Below are positions 12,201-23,711 of a stretch of DNA of 64,000 nt, in pieces. The translations under genes and the position numbers were made by a program. Location: positions 186,001 through 250,000 of the forward strand of contig JBBELK010000482.1 of the NCBI GenBank assembly GCA_037783545.1, read 5' to 3'. Source of the stretch: Henricia sp. BOLD:AAB3569. Its lineage: Eukaryota; Echinodermata; Asteroidea; Spinulosida; Echinasteridae. The first letter of the stretch is position 1; every line of letters begins with the position of its first letter. The notes under the pieces were generated by a model. That model was given only the letters and a program-made list of their open reading frames with translations, was not told the DNA's origin and searched no databases.

Positions 12201-13854
12201 CACAGACTCGCGATAAAGGCCACGCGTCAATGACTATACCCCGCATGACTGCTTTAATATCTTAACGGTACCCAGACCCTCCATAATTTGTAACCGCCTT
12301 AAAACAACCAAGCACATCAGAGGCTCAGTCTACTCACACTTCTAAGTGAATCGTTTTTAGCCCGAGGCGAAACAAGCGGGACTTTGCGAGTCGCTCGCCC
12401 GGCGAAACCGGCCCTACGTGCTCGGCATTTCCGCCGGAAGCCACAGCCCATCTTAACTCCAAAAAATAGAATCTTAAAAGAAAAAACCGGAACGGATTCA
12501 CAAGCTCTCCTCACACTTAAAAAGTACACAATATATGCCTTAATACCAAACTAAGAGCACCCTTTGCGATTTAGCCCCAGGGTACATACGCAATCGCTTC
12601 AACTGAGATATCTTAATACTGCTCTTAGCCAATCTCAAACTTGACACAAGTAACTCTGTTTTTCAAAATTCTGTCACCTCACTCGTCTAACAGGAAACAC
12701 TTTAGGCAAAGTGTACTGGATTATCCGATTAGCCGCAAAAAACCACGGCACTTTTCACAAATGTACTTTCGAAATGACTGACCAAGTACTTATTTGTTTT
12801 GGCCGTATATAAGATGTGGCTCAAACAGAACTAAACCGGTTTGAACCGGTTCCAACCGCTATAATTTAGTGTTCGCGCCTTTACTTGAAAACATTAAAAC
12901 GCACGTATACAAAAAAGGCAAATTTATCACACAGCTACAGGAATTTCAAAATGTTATCGAAACCGACAAGGGTCTCTGTGCTATTAAAACGAGGCGCTAA
13001 TTTAAAATTTGTCAATTTTATAGCGTTCACTGTGCTAAAATTGGGAACAAAATATAGTCCAAGTGCACGAATTAAAAGGTCGCGCAACCAAGATGGCTGC
13101 CAGGCCAACGCGCGCATGCTCAGTGTCTATCATCACCTCCAGGCGCGCGCGTCCGGGTAACCCGAACTTGCCGGCGGTGAAAAAGTAATGAGGAATAAAT
13201 ATCGGTGTTTAATAAACAATGGCGGAGTAGCGCCCAAGTGCGAACCGCTCTCCACTGATGGGGAAAGTGGCGTCAATAATACATGAGCCACAGGGAGGCT
13301 TGCGAAGCATGATGATATACAAAATGACAAATCAAATTATATGTGTATACCTGCCTGCGCGTGCGTGAGTGTTAGCGCGGCAAGTCTGCCCCACGCCATT
13401 TATTATGTCTGGGTCGGGAGATCACTCGGGCATCATCCTCATATTACATGCATTTTCTTTTCTTTCTTCCCCGAGTAAGTGGGAAAGCTCATACAAAATT
13501 GACAACATTTCTTGGTTACATTACCATGCATGAATTTTAGTCTCTTTTATGTGAAACCACGCCACAGCCTTGTACATTGCGCTTGTATAAACGCATAGTG
13601 CAGCCCCTCCACATAGTGCACACACCGTATACGGTAAATAAGTCAAGGAACGCGACAAATATGGCTGCAGTATAATAAAGATAACATTTCTAGCGATATT
13701 TTCAACAACATACCGTGATGTATCAGCATGCATTTGTTTTTGCGTTTGGACGTTTCGATTTTAAACAGACGGCTGTTGACTGTTAAGTTTACCACTGTGA
13801 AATCTATACATGTAACTGTTTCGTATTCACAATGGCACGATCAAAAATCTACAG
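9261..13854. other. Largely unique, CpG-containing gene-free stretch
   Basis: Apart from the family C MITE at 10286-10410 no repeat was recognised. A 102-codon open frame at 9472-9780 starts after AAGATGG but has no recognisable domain, splice partner or repeat copy. Composition shifts to CpG-rich at 9580-10200, 11750-12450 and 13080-13420, a candidate pattern for regulatory sequence. Confidence 0.4.
10286..10410. mobile_element. CRE-bearing palindromic MITE (family C), copy 2
   Basis: Carries TGTTGCCAATGTTACTGGGTCTATAC and the inverted GAGACCCAGTTACACTGGCAATGACGTCACAC; inner word TTTAGCAATGGACGTTTCAG as in copy 1. Confidence 0.7.
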
Positions 13855-15030
13855 TACATTTACTATAAGTATTATTGGGTTTCACTTTCTTGACAATCGG
13901 TTGCTATCCGCCATTACTGTGTCCATACTATGGCACGCCAAAGCGACAAATAATTCAACACTGATAATTTAAAGTTGACTCATATTTTCGCAAATGTTGC
14001 GCAAGCAAAAAAAAAAGGTTGGCATGACACTTAAAGGGCCCCTTATTTAGGATTTGTATCAATGAAATCTATGCTGTAAAACCACTCTACTCAGTTAAAG
14101 TCACAAAAATCCTATTTGGAGCTTGCTTTGGGGGTTAAAACAAAGGTTTTTAGTTTGTATGCTAATGCGAATATGCATATTCATGACCAAGGTCACTATG
14201 TCACAAGAGGCAAACACATGAAAATCACATTAAACTGTGCACAAAAGATTCCACTTTTTTCTCAATTTTCCTGAAACTTTTGTAATCCATGGCTGTTTGA
14301 ATTTGTTTTACATGTTGCCTGCTGTAAGCCATGACAAAACTGGGGGTAGAAACTGCAGCAATTTGCCACAAGTCCAACTTGAAGTCTTATGTTTTTTCTT
14401 AACTTTTCCCTTCTGTCTTCCTTATGTGATGCACTCTAAACAACGCCCTCTGTCTGTGATTTATTGCAGTGAAATCTTCAAAGTTGAAAAAGGCCACCTT
14501 TTATTGATTTTACATCCAAACGAACAATAGTATGTCTTGCTGAACAAGTAATCCGTCATTATGAAGCAAAGCTTAGGCACAAAGTTGTTTAGCATGTCAC
14601 AGGCCCTTTAAATGTTGATAGACTGTTTGAAACTGGCATACCGTGCTTTTGTTGGCAATTTTTAAAAATGTTGAGACTTGTTTTTCAGGGTTGATGGCAA
14701 AATTATCAGTGTTGAATTATTTCTGCTTTGGCGTGCCATACGCGTGACGTCAACAACTCTCATATCCGCCATTACTGCGTCCATACTATGGCAACATTTG
14801 CGAAAATATGCGTCAACATTAAATTATCAGTGTTGAATTATTTTCGCTTTGGCGTGCCATATAGTATCACGTATATACATGTGTATACATGTACAATCAT
14901 GTTCAGTACCCTGCCGCCATGCTTTAAATGTTATAGTTGGAGAACACTGGTATGGTCACAGTAATGGCGGATAGCAACCGGTTTTCAAGCCAATTGAAAC
15001 CCAATAATACTTTTATTGTACATTATACGA
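13855..15030. mobile_element. Composite palindromic element hosting a nested MITE
   Basis: The left part (ATTATTGGGTTTCACTTTCTTG, CGGTTGCTATCCGCCATTAC, GGCACGCCAAAGCG) recurs inverted at 14700-15020. The middle segment (CAACACTGATAATTTAA...TTTTCGCAAATGTTGC) is present more than once, both ways. TTAA MITE copy 2 (14031-14611) is inserted inside. Confidence 0.6.
14031..14611. mobile_element. TTAA-flanked MITE family A, copy 2 (nested)
   Basis: This 581-bp copy has ends TTAAAGGGCCCC...CAGGCCCTTTAA. It differs from copy 1 at scattered positions and sits inside an older palindromic element (13855-15030), which resumes on its far side. Confidence 0.8.
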
Positions 15031-15509
15031 CTGGTCATGGTTCTGCATAAAACACATTCTGGTCAAAGCACTATAGAAAACGCTGGAAAAACAAAATGGC
15101 GTCTAAACGAACGAAGTCAAAATTCACTATGTCGTGTTTCGTAATAACAATACCCATATTGCACGTATTGTTTTCACAGAATGTGTGCTTAAATGTACAA
15201 CATATTTTTTAGTTTTTGCAGGCGTCGCCTACAATAATACCGCTATCTTAATTTTCGGCATTAAATTTGTCGTCGTATTTATAGGCCTATACGGTGCGTT
15301 TCTGAGATTATTCAAAGGCAGATGGCATGAGTGTACCGTGTATTTGTAGCACCAAACGGGTCGTTCAAATCCCCGCCAATGCGTGACCGATGTGTGCATA
15401 GGCCTACACCAACCAGTCGTTGAACGCAATCTTTCATGCTTTGGGCTAGGCACGTTCGCAAACACTGGACATTTTTGGCGTAACTCCCCGATTGACTTCG
15501 TACAGAATA

Positions 15510-15760
15510 GGGTTGTAGTCGAGTCCATCACAAGTCCTCACAAGCCTTCACAAGTCCACAAAAAATCCCTGGGTCTTAATTCAAGTCACAAGCTATTCAA
15601 ATGAACTCCAACAAAGGCATTCTTTTGTTCGTGTTCATCCTTTACTTCTTGTTAGTGGACTTGTGACTGACTTGTGCGGGACTTGTCACAAACTTGTGAT
15701 TTTATCGGCTCTGGACTTGTGATAGACTTATTAGACTTGTGATGGACTCGACTTTACAAC
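15510..15760. mobile_element. Palindromic MITE, GGTTGTAGTCGAGTCC ends, copy 1
   Basis: Left end GGTTGTAGTCGAGTCCATCA; the right end is the inverse, GATGGACTCGACTTTACAAC. The interior is filled with CACAAGTC/GACTTGTG words. A second copy lies in Barhl intron 2. Confidence 0.75.
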
Positions 15761-16296
15761 TCTGGTACAGAACGGTCAAAAAACATCCGGGAACTCTAAA
15801 AACTGCTTCTATCTTGTTTCAATCCTCATTCACTTGAAAATGAATGTGTCATGAGTCGGGGGTGCTGACTCAGTGCTTCGTTCATTGTTTTCCTCGTAAA
15901 TCTGACCTAAAGCATGTTTTCGCAACCGCGACGATAAAGATGTATCGGACGTAACTACGTATTCAACTATACCGAAGCCGTTTATTGGTCGAATCTCTAT
16001 TACGTCAAACATGATTCTGGTTATTTTCGCGAAAACATCCCCTGCAGTTATTCTAATTTGTTTTTATCGTGCGTGCATTTGACAGCATTTTAATCGCTTT
16101 TAAATAGCACGACGTTTGCTTTTGGTGTATATAGTGCTTCGGGCTTACACGCTCGCGTAGTTTTTGCCTACAATTCTTCACGGGACTAATTAGGCTTATG
16201 CCCGACGAGTGGCGCGGCCGGCGTCAGCCGTGCGTGCAGGACACAACTGTTGGTGTGTTTCGCAGACTCGTGGTTTCTTTTTTTGCGACGGCTGAT

Positions 16297-16788
16297 TTAA
16301 AGGGCTGAATGCCGTTTTTTATTATTATTTTAATCCATGTTAGGTAACTGCTCCTTTAAGTTACGGTCATCAAAGTTTACTTTGAAACCCGTTTTGAATG
16401 TGTGTAATTACATGTTTTTAGTTTTTATGTTAATTTCAATATTCATTAGGAAAGTTGTGACGTCACATGAGATACTTTTCCCATTGGTTTATGCGCAGAT
16501 ATCCTTTTTTTCATGTTGCGTTTTTGACACGTTTTGTTTTCTTGTGTTAAATATTCCCTGTTTCGAGTAAGGAAAAAACGAGGGTGGAAAGTGGAGCATG
16601 TTTATACAATTCCTGTTTAAAAAACAATGTTTTTCATTTACTTTTTCACTGGTGGTTCATAAGGTGACGTCACAGAAACAGCGCCCTCTATTGACAAAAG
16701 GTTAACAGGTAAAAAAAATGCTTCCTTATGATTTCAAATATTGCAAGAATGATCCTAAAATAACTTACCATTTTGAGGGACCCTTTAA
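16297..16788. mobile_element. Diverged TTAA-flanked MITE related to family A
   Basis: Ends TTAAAGGGCT...GGACCCTTTAA. Internal words (GTTTTTAGTTTTTATG, ATATTCAT, a GTGACGTCAC block, CAGCGCCCTCT) recur in the same order as in family A, so this is an older relative or subfamily. An adjoining family-B-like segment continues to 17029. Confidence 0.6.
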
Positions 16789-17029
16789 ATGTATCAACCA
16801 CCACATGAATTCGTTTGGTCTAAAATGGCACCTTTTTTGCACATTTAACCACCAAAGAATTCACTCATAAAAAACACAAATTTCAAGGATTTCTGAAATA
16901 TTGCTGCGTCTACGTAGTTGAAATTTCTACAAGCTATACCAACATTCTTCTTTAGATATATGTAATGCCGTTGTTCCGAGAACTAATTAAAAACATATTT
17001 CATCTGCGAATGAATCAATGCGCCTTTAA
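16789..17029 (+). mobile_element. MITE family B, partial copy
   Basis: Shares the CACCACATGAATT...TCCAAAATG-type block and the late TGCGTCTACGTAGTTG segment with 18473-18826. It ends in GCGCCTTTAA and abuts the TTAA element at 16297-16788. Confidence 0.5.
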
Positions 17030-17529
17030 ACTCTGTGATCCATCGCTGTTACCAAACTACACTCACAATATCACACTAATGTCGCATAAACATTATGTCG
17101 TGGATTATTAAAGGGTTTTTATTAGTGATATCATTTCCCCGTATCGATATCAAGAAGTCATTCATTTTAGCGGTAAAAAATAAATGACACGTGAAGGAGT
17201 CGAATTTCAGTGAAACCTTTAAAATACATGCACGGTATGTTACGTGAATGCTAAAAGATGACCATGTTTTGTAACTCATTTTCATGTTAATTTTCGATAG
17301 GAAAGAGCCAGGGGCGGGTTAGGCTTTTGGTTAAGGGTGGGGCGTGGCTCTATACTGCCGAAACCACGCCGTGATATAGGGGCCTCGGGAAAATTTTGAA
17401 AATTAGATGCTTTCTCCTGCAATCTAAGGCACTTGGGACTTTTTTTTAAGGTTTCAGGAGAGGGATTTTTAATGCAATATTTTATTTATTTATTCATTAA
17501 ACAATTATAGATCGCCGCTCAAGGGAGGG

Positions 17530-17570
17530 GTTAAAACCCCCTCACCCCCTCCCCACCCCCCAACAAGATC
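17530..17570 (-). repeat. C-rich tract
   Basis: CCCCCTCACCCCCTCCCCAC-type run; the minus strand has at least four G4+ blocks and G-quadruplex potential. Confidence 0.55.
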
Positions 17571-17621
17571 CGCCACTGAGAGCCATTTTTGACAAAACAA
17601 AAATCGCATGAGTGCTTGATA

Positions 17622-17803
17622 CAGTGAAACTTGTCTATAACAGTGGCCACCTTCGGGACCGTAACAAATGGCCACTATAAAAAGGTGGCCTCTTTATAGA
17701 GGTTTCTTAAGCATTATACACATGGCATTTGGGACCAAAGGTGGGTGGCCACTATATGCAGGTGGCCTGTTTATCAAGGTGGCCTTAATAGCAGGTTTCA
17801 CTG
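17622..17803. mobile_element. TA-flanked MITE, CAGTGAAAC ends
   Basis: A 182-bp element with CAGTGAAACTTGTCTAT at the left and GCAGGTTTCACTG at the right, TA on both sides, and internal repeats of GGTGGCC/GGCCAC. CAGTGAAACCT termini are typical of widespread Tc1/mariner or pogo-type MITEs. Confidence 0.75.
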
Positions 17804-18472
17804 TATATTGGTGTCAAAACTAAGAAGGTTTTTTTGTCAACTTATGAAATCAAATTTTGGGTCACTACAAAAATACAACGGGACCTCGGAAATAATGTAA
17901 ACTGCAACATTATTATTGTTTTACTCCTTTTTGCATAATACGTGTTCTAAAATCGCGCCAAAAAGACAACACAACACGCCAGGAGGTTTGGCAGGGACAT
18001 TATGCCGTCCGTCCTGTTTGCATGGTAAAGGCCTCTGATGAAGCCTTTCCAATCGATTTGGTGTCCCAAAGGCCAAAATGCCGACAACTTTTTTAATGCA
18101 AAGATAACATTTTCTCGGCTCGCGGGACAACAAGACTCGGAAAACGAGAATCACAATTTATAATGTTCGTATAAACTCGGACGCAATTTATTCTCGGGGC
18201 GTGGCAAAAGTGGAAAACATGGAAAGGTGTAAACATGTTCGGAGCTCGGTGTTAAGTGGCGATTTTTTGAGATGAGTGTTACAGTATTTCAGAATGGCGT
18301 TATATTTCGCAATTTTATTAAAATGTCTTGTGACATTGCCTATACGAGCTATTTCATTCACCTGTACCTTATATTAGATTTCTATGATTGGAATTCATTT
18401 TGCACACAACAGTTGTTGCTAGGTATAGGACAAGCCCCAGAAAGCTTCGTGGTCGTTAAGAGTTGTTTGTTA

Positions 18473-18826
18473 TTAAAGGCCTATTGTATCATTTGCAATG
18501 ACCCAATTTTGTTTTTCATGAGTTGACAAGAAAAACCTTAGCCAAAGTGTTGACAGCAATGGTAACAAACACCACATGAATTTATTTCCGTCCAAAATGA
18601 TATTACATGCTGGAAATTGACAACCGAAGGTGTTTTTCTTTTTAAAATGTACCATTCACTTGTACACAAAATCCATATATAGATTTTCAACTTTTCTGAA
18701 GCATTGATGCATCTAAGTAGCTAAAAAAAATTCAGGCTAGTTTACCAACATTCTTCCTTATGTTACACTCTTATTTCACGAATCTGTAAAAAGTTTTATC
18801 TTGCAAATGATACATAGGGCCTTTCA
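18473..18826 (+). mobile_element. MITE family B, most complete copy
   Basis: About 354 bp. Left end TTAAAGGCCTATTGTATCATTTGCAA; the right end is its near inverse (TTGCAAATGATACATAGGGCCTTTCAA). Fragments of the same element appear at 16789-17029 and 39335-39485 (same orientation) and at 40830-41065, 47650-48200 and 50208-50499 (reverse orientation). Confidence 0.7.
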
Positions 18827-19589
18827 AGTATTCACGAAATTATACTGTATTTCAAAGAATTTTCCTTCTGTCCGTTGGATGGACTGTCTGTGAGCGGTCT
18901 ATCTCTGTTATTCACTTTAGGAAATTTGACCCGTTTTCCCAAGATTATTTTAATATTCTCTTCAAATTTTACGCAGATCGACTTTTAATCTGTAAATGCC
19001 CTACAGCCTTACGAGGAGCTATCTCGCCTTGTGGCCTTATTCCGCGTCCATATAATCGTTGTTTATACAGTTTTCCCCAATTTTCGGGTGAAAACCAACA
19101 AGGGGTGTCCTTGGTCACCGGGGACCGCGAAGTAATCCGGGCGGGACAGGACGGCGGCGTGGGGGCCTGCGCTCCTCCGCTCGGTGTGTTTAGTTAGCCC
19201 ATTCACGCTGCTCTACCGTGTGTTGATTTTTGGTGATTACATGTATTAACGTGTGTATACACTGCGGACATGGGCGTTGGCGAAGGGGCGATCGGGGCAC
19301 GTTTGTCAATTAGAAATCGTTCCGAGGTTCATTTAATGGCAGTTTGACTCATATTTTTTGGGGAAGAGTACATATTTAGAGGAACATTTAAGGCTAATGA
19401 TGTGAGCAGATGCTGGAATCGCAGTTCGTGTTGTTTTTTTTCCTTCACGCCTCGAGAAGTCAATGTTTTTCTTTTGGCGGGAAAATGTTTCGGGTGTTGG
19501 GAAAACTGTTGGCTGTTAGATCATGAAACGAGGCTGACGTTGAGGGCGTGTTGACGATAGGACACATACCCATGTCTGTGCGCAAACCA
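18827..19589. other. Unique GC-richer stretch
   Basis: No gene or repeat seen. 19060-19200 is CpG-rich (GGCGGGACAGGACGGCGGCG) and could be a regulatory or CpG-island fragment. Confidence 0.35.
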
Positions 19590-19831
19590 CACTGCAAAAA
19601 CCGTGGTGTTAAATTAACACCAGTGGTGTTGTCTTATATAGATACCAAGCCTGGTGTTAAATTTTAACACCACGAGTATCAGTTTTAACACCTAGGGTGT
19701 TAAAAATATTGCATTTATTCCAAGTGTAGAATTAAAACTAACACCTATGGTGTTACATTTTAACACCAGGCTCGGTATACCTATATAAGACAACACCACT
19801 GGTGTTAATTTAACACCAGTTTTTTTCAGTG
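19590..19831. mobile_element. GTGTTAA palindromic MITE, copy 1
   Basis: Ends CACTGCAAAAACCGTGGTGT and the inverse near 19831. Internally built of repeated TGGTGTTAA/TTAACACCA words, with the motif ACACCAGTGGTGTTGTC in both arms. Confidence 0.8.
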
Positions 19832-22506
19832 CATACACTGACCTATTATATATATACAAAGGATTGGTTAAGCTGACTCCATTACGCAACCGTCCGCCAT
19901 CTTGTTCAAGAAAAGGCAGTGCCTTGCACTTTGTGGTTCATCAAACGAGGTATTTTTGGGACTTTGTATATTACCTTGTTATTATCAGAAATTTGTTCTC
20001 GTTATAAGCAGAATGTTATATTAACAGTGCTCGTCTTATCGAGGTTTGACTGCCCATCCATTTTACATAGAATAAGTTATGAGAGCATCAGACTTCTTCG
20101 TAATAGGATGCATAATACGCGCTATACTAATGGCGATACTTCATCATTTGTCATTTTTCACTGTCACCGCGCATTATAGTACGGCAGACGTTTCGACTTT
20201 ATCAAGATACGAGGTTGCGAAATCGTCTGGAAATTCAGATGGTATATCGATTAAAAATCGGAATAGAAAAAAAGGTATATCGTCTACCTTTAGAATCGAT
20301 TCCACCTAAATATATTTTCGATTGAGCTGTTAAAAAAAATCTCCAGGAAAATCTCCGTTGCGATTTATTTTCGTGCGATGTGTTTACGTGTTGCGTGGAC
20401 CAACATTCGTCACGTGATCTGTGCGTCTAACCAGTAAGGCCGGTGATTGGCCAATTGTGTGTAATGTTGCAGGACACGCCCATTTTATTTGAAAAGACTT
20501 GTTTGACATTTCATTACTGACGCACAGAGCAAAATGTAGGGTTGGGAGAATTTAGCAGAGAGAGCCTTGCATGTACGCAGATTGCTATGGGCAGTTTTAC
20601 ACTTTTCTAATTTCTCAAGAGACAAGAGGGGTTGGGAGAAAATACAAAACATCAAGCACTGCTGTTAGGAAGCTTTGTTCATTTTCTCCTAACTTACTAG
20701 GATGGGATTGTTCGCTCGAACGCCTCAACACCTGTGTTAAATGTGTCATCGTTTGGCAATTATCTTAAGTTTCAAATGCCAAAGCGCTTGCAGTGATTGG
20801 AAATGACAAACTGCCGTGCATGGGTCTCGCAAAATTGGTTTAAAAACACCCGCCCCTTAAAAACAATATTTAATTTCCGTGTTACATGAAACATCCAAAA
20901 GTTGAAACCGGCTTTGCGTCCGCACAACGTACCTTTAAGATTGTTCCTTGCAGACGGGCGGGCGCATGCAACTCGCGCTACAAGCTTGATCCGTATAACC
21001 GATTATTGCGTCAACCACACTGGCCATGCATTATTAAAATGGCCTGACAACTGTTCTAAAGCATCCTTCCACACGACATTTTGGCTCGCTCGGGCTTTTT
21101 TTCCTGTCTTGTCTTGTTTATTCTTCCCTCGTTGACTTCCTAATCACAAATCGAAATCACGGCTTGGATGGACCTCGCGGGGGCCATTTACCCGCGGCCG
21201 GCCGGGGCACGCACCGCGGGGCCACGGTATCGCGCCGTGCTATCGGCCACTTTATCGGCTACAACTTCTCGTTTATCACCGATGATGTTTCCCTCATTTT
21301 TTCCCTCCCCGTCGGTCTTTTTTTCACCCTTATAGCTTTCCTTAACCCTTTTTGGGCACTGTGGCTATCTTTTTGATCGCATTGTGCACGATATTAGAAT
21401 GCATTTTCTTCTTTTCTTAGTCGCTCTCCTGAGGTAATTTGCATGCGGGATAGAAGCAATCTTGCGCGTTTTGTTTTGAGTTTATCTCTACCATCGCGGG
21501 ATGCATAATGACCATACGGCCTTACAGGTTTCAACCTTGTAAAGAGATTTCTCTTGCGTGTGTTTCGATGTTTTTTTTAAATCAAGAATCGGCTGTGGTT
21601 TTTTTATGCATCAGAGAACTATTTTTTCTGCTTTTTCGGGATTGCTCAATTTATTTGTTAAGTGTTTTTATACGAGATCAGACGTCAAAGACGAAAGATG
21701 TGAAAATGCCCGTGTGAACGCGAATAATTTTCTTTCGATATGGAGGTTAATTTTCCTCAAACTTGCATCTTCGATAGGCCTATATCTTAAATGCATTTTA
21801 TAAATGTTTAATAAAAATTATGACAATGAATAATAACATTGTAAAAATATGAAAAAATTATCATTTTGAAATTCTAAAGTAAAATTTACCCGTTTTTTAA
21901 AAATTGTCAGATTTTATAAAAGGAATGTAATAAATTTTGAGAATAATTTGGCGAGCTATGTGAACGTTAAACCTCCTTTAAAATCCTTTAATTTTGTATA
22001 ATTTTAATTTCATAGACTACAACAAAACAGTGAAAAAAAGAGAGAAAATACGTGCAAAAAAAATTAATACCCAGATAAGAACAAAATCAAGGTTCGTGTT
22101 TTATGTTGCATCGCGAATGAACACTCGACCGTGAATGACGCGTCGACGCGGCCTGGGTGGCGCGTTTCTCGCCCCGCGTCCCGACCGGAGCCTCGCCCGC
22201 TGCTGGCCTTTTCCCACCCCGGTAAAACAGTCGCGTGATGGCGCAAGGTGTCAGATTTGAAGCAGTGTTTTCACGACCTTTTCTCACTTTCTACAGGACA
22301 GGTGGTTCGAACACGATTATGACAAAAAACGGTGGGTTAAACAACGTCCAAGTGTCGTGTGTTAACACAAGGTGTAAATTTGTATCTGCTAAAATGCCGT
22401 GTCGAGGCCGATGTGTATTCGAGAGTTTAAACATCAATAATTACTGCGTTGCTTTGACTGTAAAAACTATTGACTTCGTGACAATAAAATGCATTTCTCC
22501 AATAAT
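19832..22506. other. Gene-free stretch upstream of Barhl
   Basis: No gene seen. 21160-21250 and 22130-22230 are CpG-rich; 21790-22080 is very AT-rich. Short open frames only. Confidence 0.35.
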
Positions 22507-22675
22507 AGACCACTAAAGTGTGACGTTACTTGCCAGGCCCGGTAATTGTGTCTAAACATTCACTGGTAATCTAAAACGCCCATTGCTGAAGCACAGGGGA
22601 ATAATAATTCACTGGTTTCAGTGTAGAGACCTAGTAACCTTGGCAAAGGGGTGACGTTTTCTCTTTAGCACTCTA
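22507..22675. mobile_element. CRE-like palindromic MITE (family C), copy 3
   Basis: Begins TAGACCACTAAAGTGTGACGTTACTTGCC and ends CTTGGCAAAGGGGTGACGTTTTC...CTCTA. The inner GCCCATTGCTGAAGCACAGGG parallels the other copies in reverse. Confidence 0.65.
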
Positions 22676-22688
22676 TACGTCTATAGTG

Positions 22689-22925
22689 GTTTACAAAGGG
22701 ACTTAGTTCGAGGAACACCTCAGTATTGGACTAGAGTTCCCCGAACAACGGATGTATCCGTTGTTCGAAGGACATGGTTGAACTATATTTTGGGACATTG
22801 CAAATCCTGTGTAGGCCTATACAGGCTTAAAGTCACACCCCTCGCCCCGCCCCTCTGGACTTAATATTAGAGTCCCTTGAACGACGGGTAATATCCGTTG
22901 ATTAAGGGATTCCGATGGAACTACA
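22689..22925. repeat. Two tandem short hairpins, possible MITE
   Basis: GAACAACGGATGTATCCGTTGTTC is a near-perfect hairpin at about 22743. A related, weaker hairpin (GAACGACGGGTAATATCCGTTGATTAAGG) follows near 22878. Boundaries are uncertain. Confidence 0.4.
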
Positions 22926-22964
22926 GTTAACGATTACATGATTGGAAAAAATATCTGTGTGACT

Positions 22965-23172
22965 TATAGATGTGTATGTTAAAAATCAACTTGTGTGTAA
23001 GTCAGCTTAGTACCTCATCTACGAGAAAACAATGAAAAACTGAGCTCGTGCTTTCAAGAAATTATGCAAAGCCACTATCCTATTTAGGCAGGTTCCGTGG
23101 TTATACTGCATGTACAACGGAGCCATTGTAGTCAGGGGGGCTAGTTCACATGAGGGTGCCCTTGTAAAAAAA
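22965..23172 (+). repeat. Dispersed repeat, copy 2
   Basis: Second copy of the 4985-5220 repeat, in the same orientation and about 70-80% similar by eye (TTATGCAAAGCCACTATCC, CACATGAGGGTGCCCTTGT). Confidence 0.6.
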
Positions 23173-23301
23173 CTAAATGCGTGTGCAGACGCATTTATAA
23201 ATTCATTTTTAATTATCAGTTTTTATACAAATATTTCTCGAGCGGAATCATTCCATTGGACAATTTAAATGATGTGGAAATAAATTCGTATGTACATGTA
23301 T

Positions 23302-23711
23302 TTGGGTCTTTCCACGGTAATGGGGTACATTTCTGTAACATTCAAAATCTTAGGTCCCAGTTCACTTTAAATGTCTTAATTTTATCTTTAAATTATCAAG
23401 CTAAACTGAGGAAATAAATTTTTCACCAAGGAGTACGAAAAATAGTCCTACAACATACATTTGTGAAAACCTCGTGCACAAATATTCCTGTTACGCATGG
23501 TCTGTCCACGTTACATACGTAATAGGAAAATTTGTACACAAGCTTTTCAAAAATGTATGTTGTGGCAGCAATTTCTTACCTTTTTGGGCAAAAGTTATCT
23601 CCTGAGAACATGCAAAACAAGGACATTTCTTTAATTCTGAGATAAACTAAAGACATCTGAAAGTAATTATTGACTTATTTTTCAAATGTACCCCATTCAT
23701 GGACAGACCCA
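23302..23711. mobile_element. Fold-back MITE, GGGTCTTTCCA ends, copy 1
   Basis: Left TGGGTCTTTCCACGGTAATG, GGGTACATTT; right AAATGTACCCCATTCATGGACAGACCCA. An inner palindrome (CAACATACATTTGTG...) lies at the centre. Related to 45779-46156. Confidence 0.65.
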
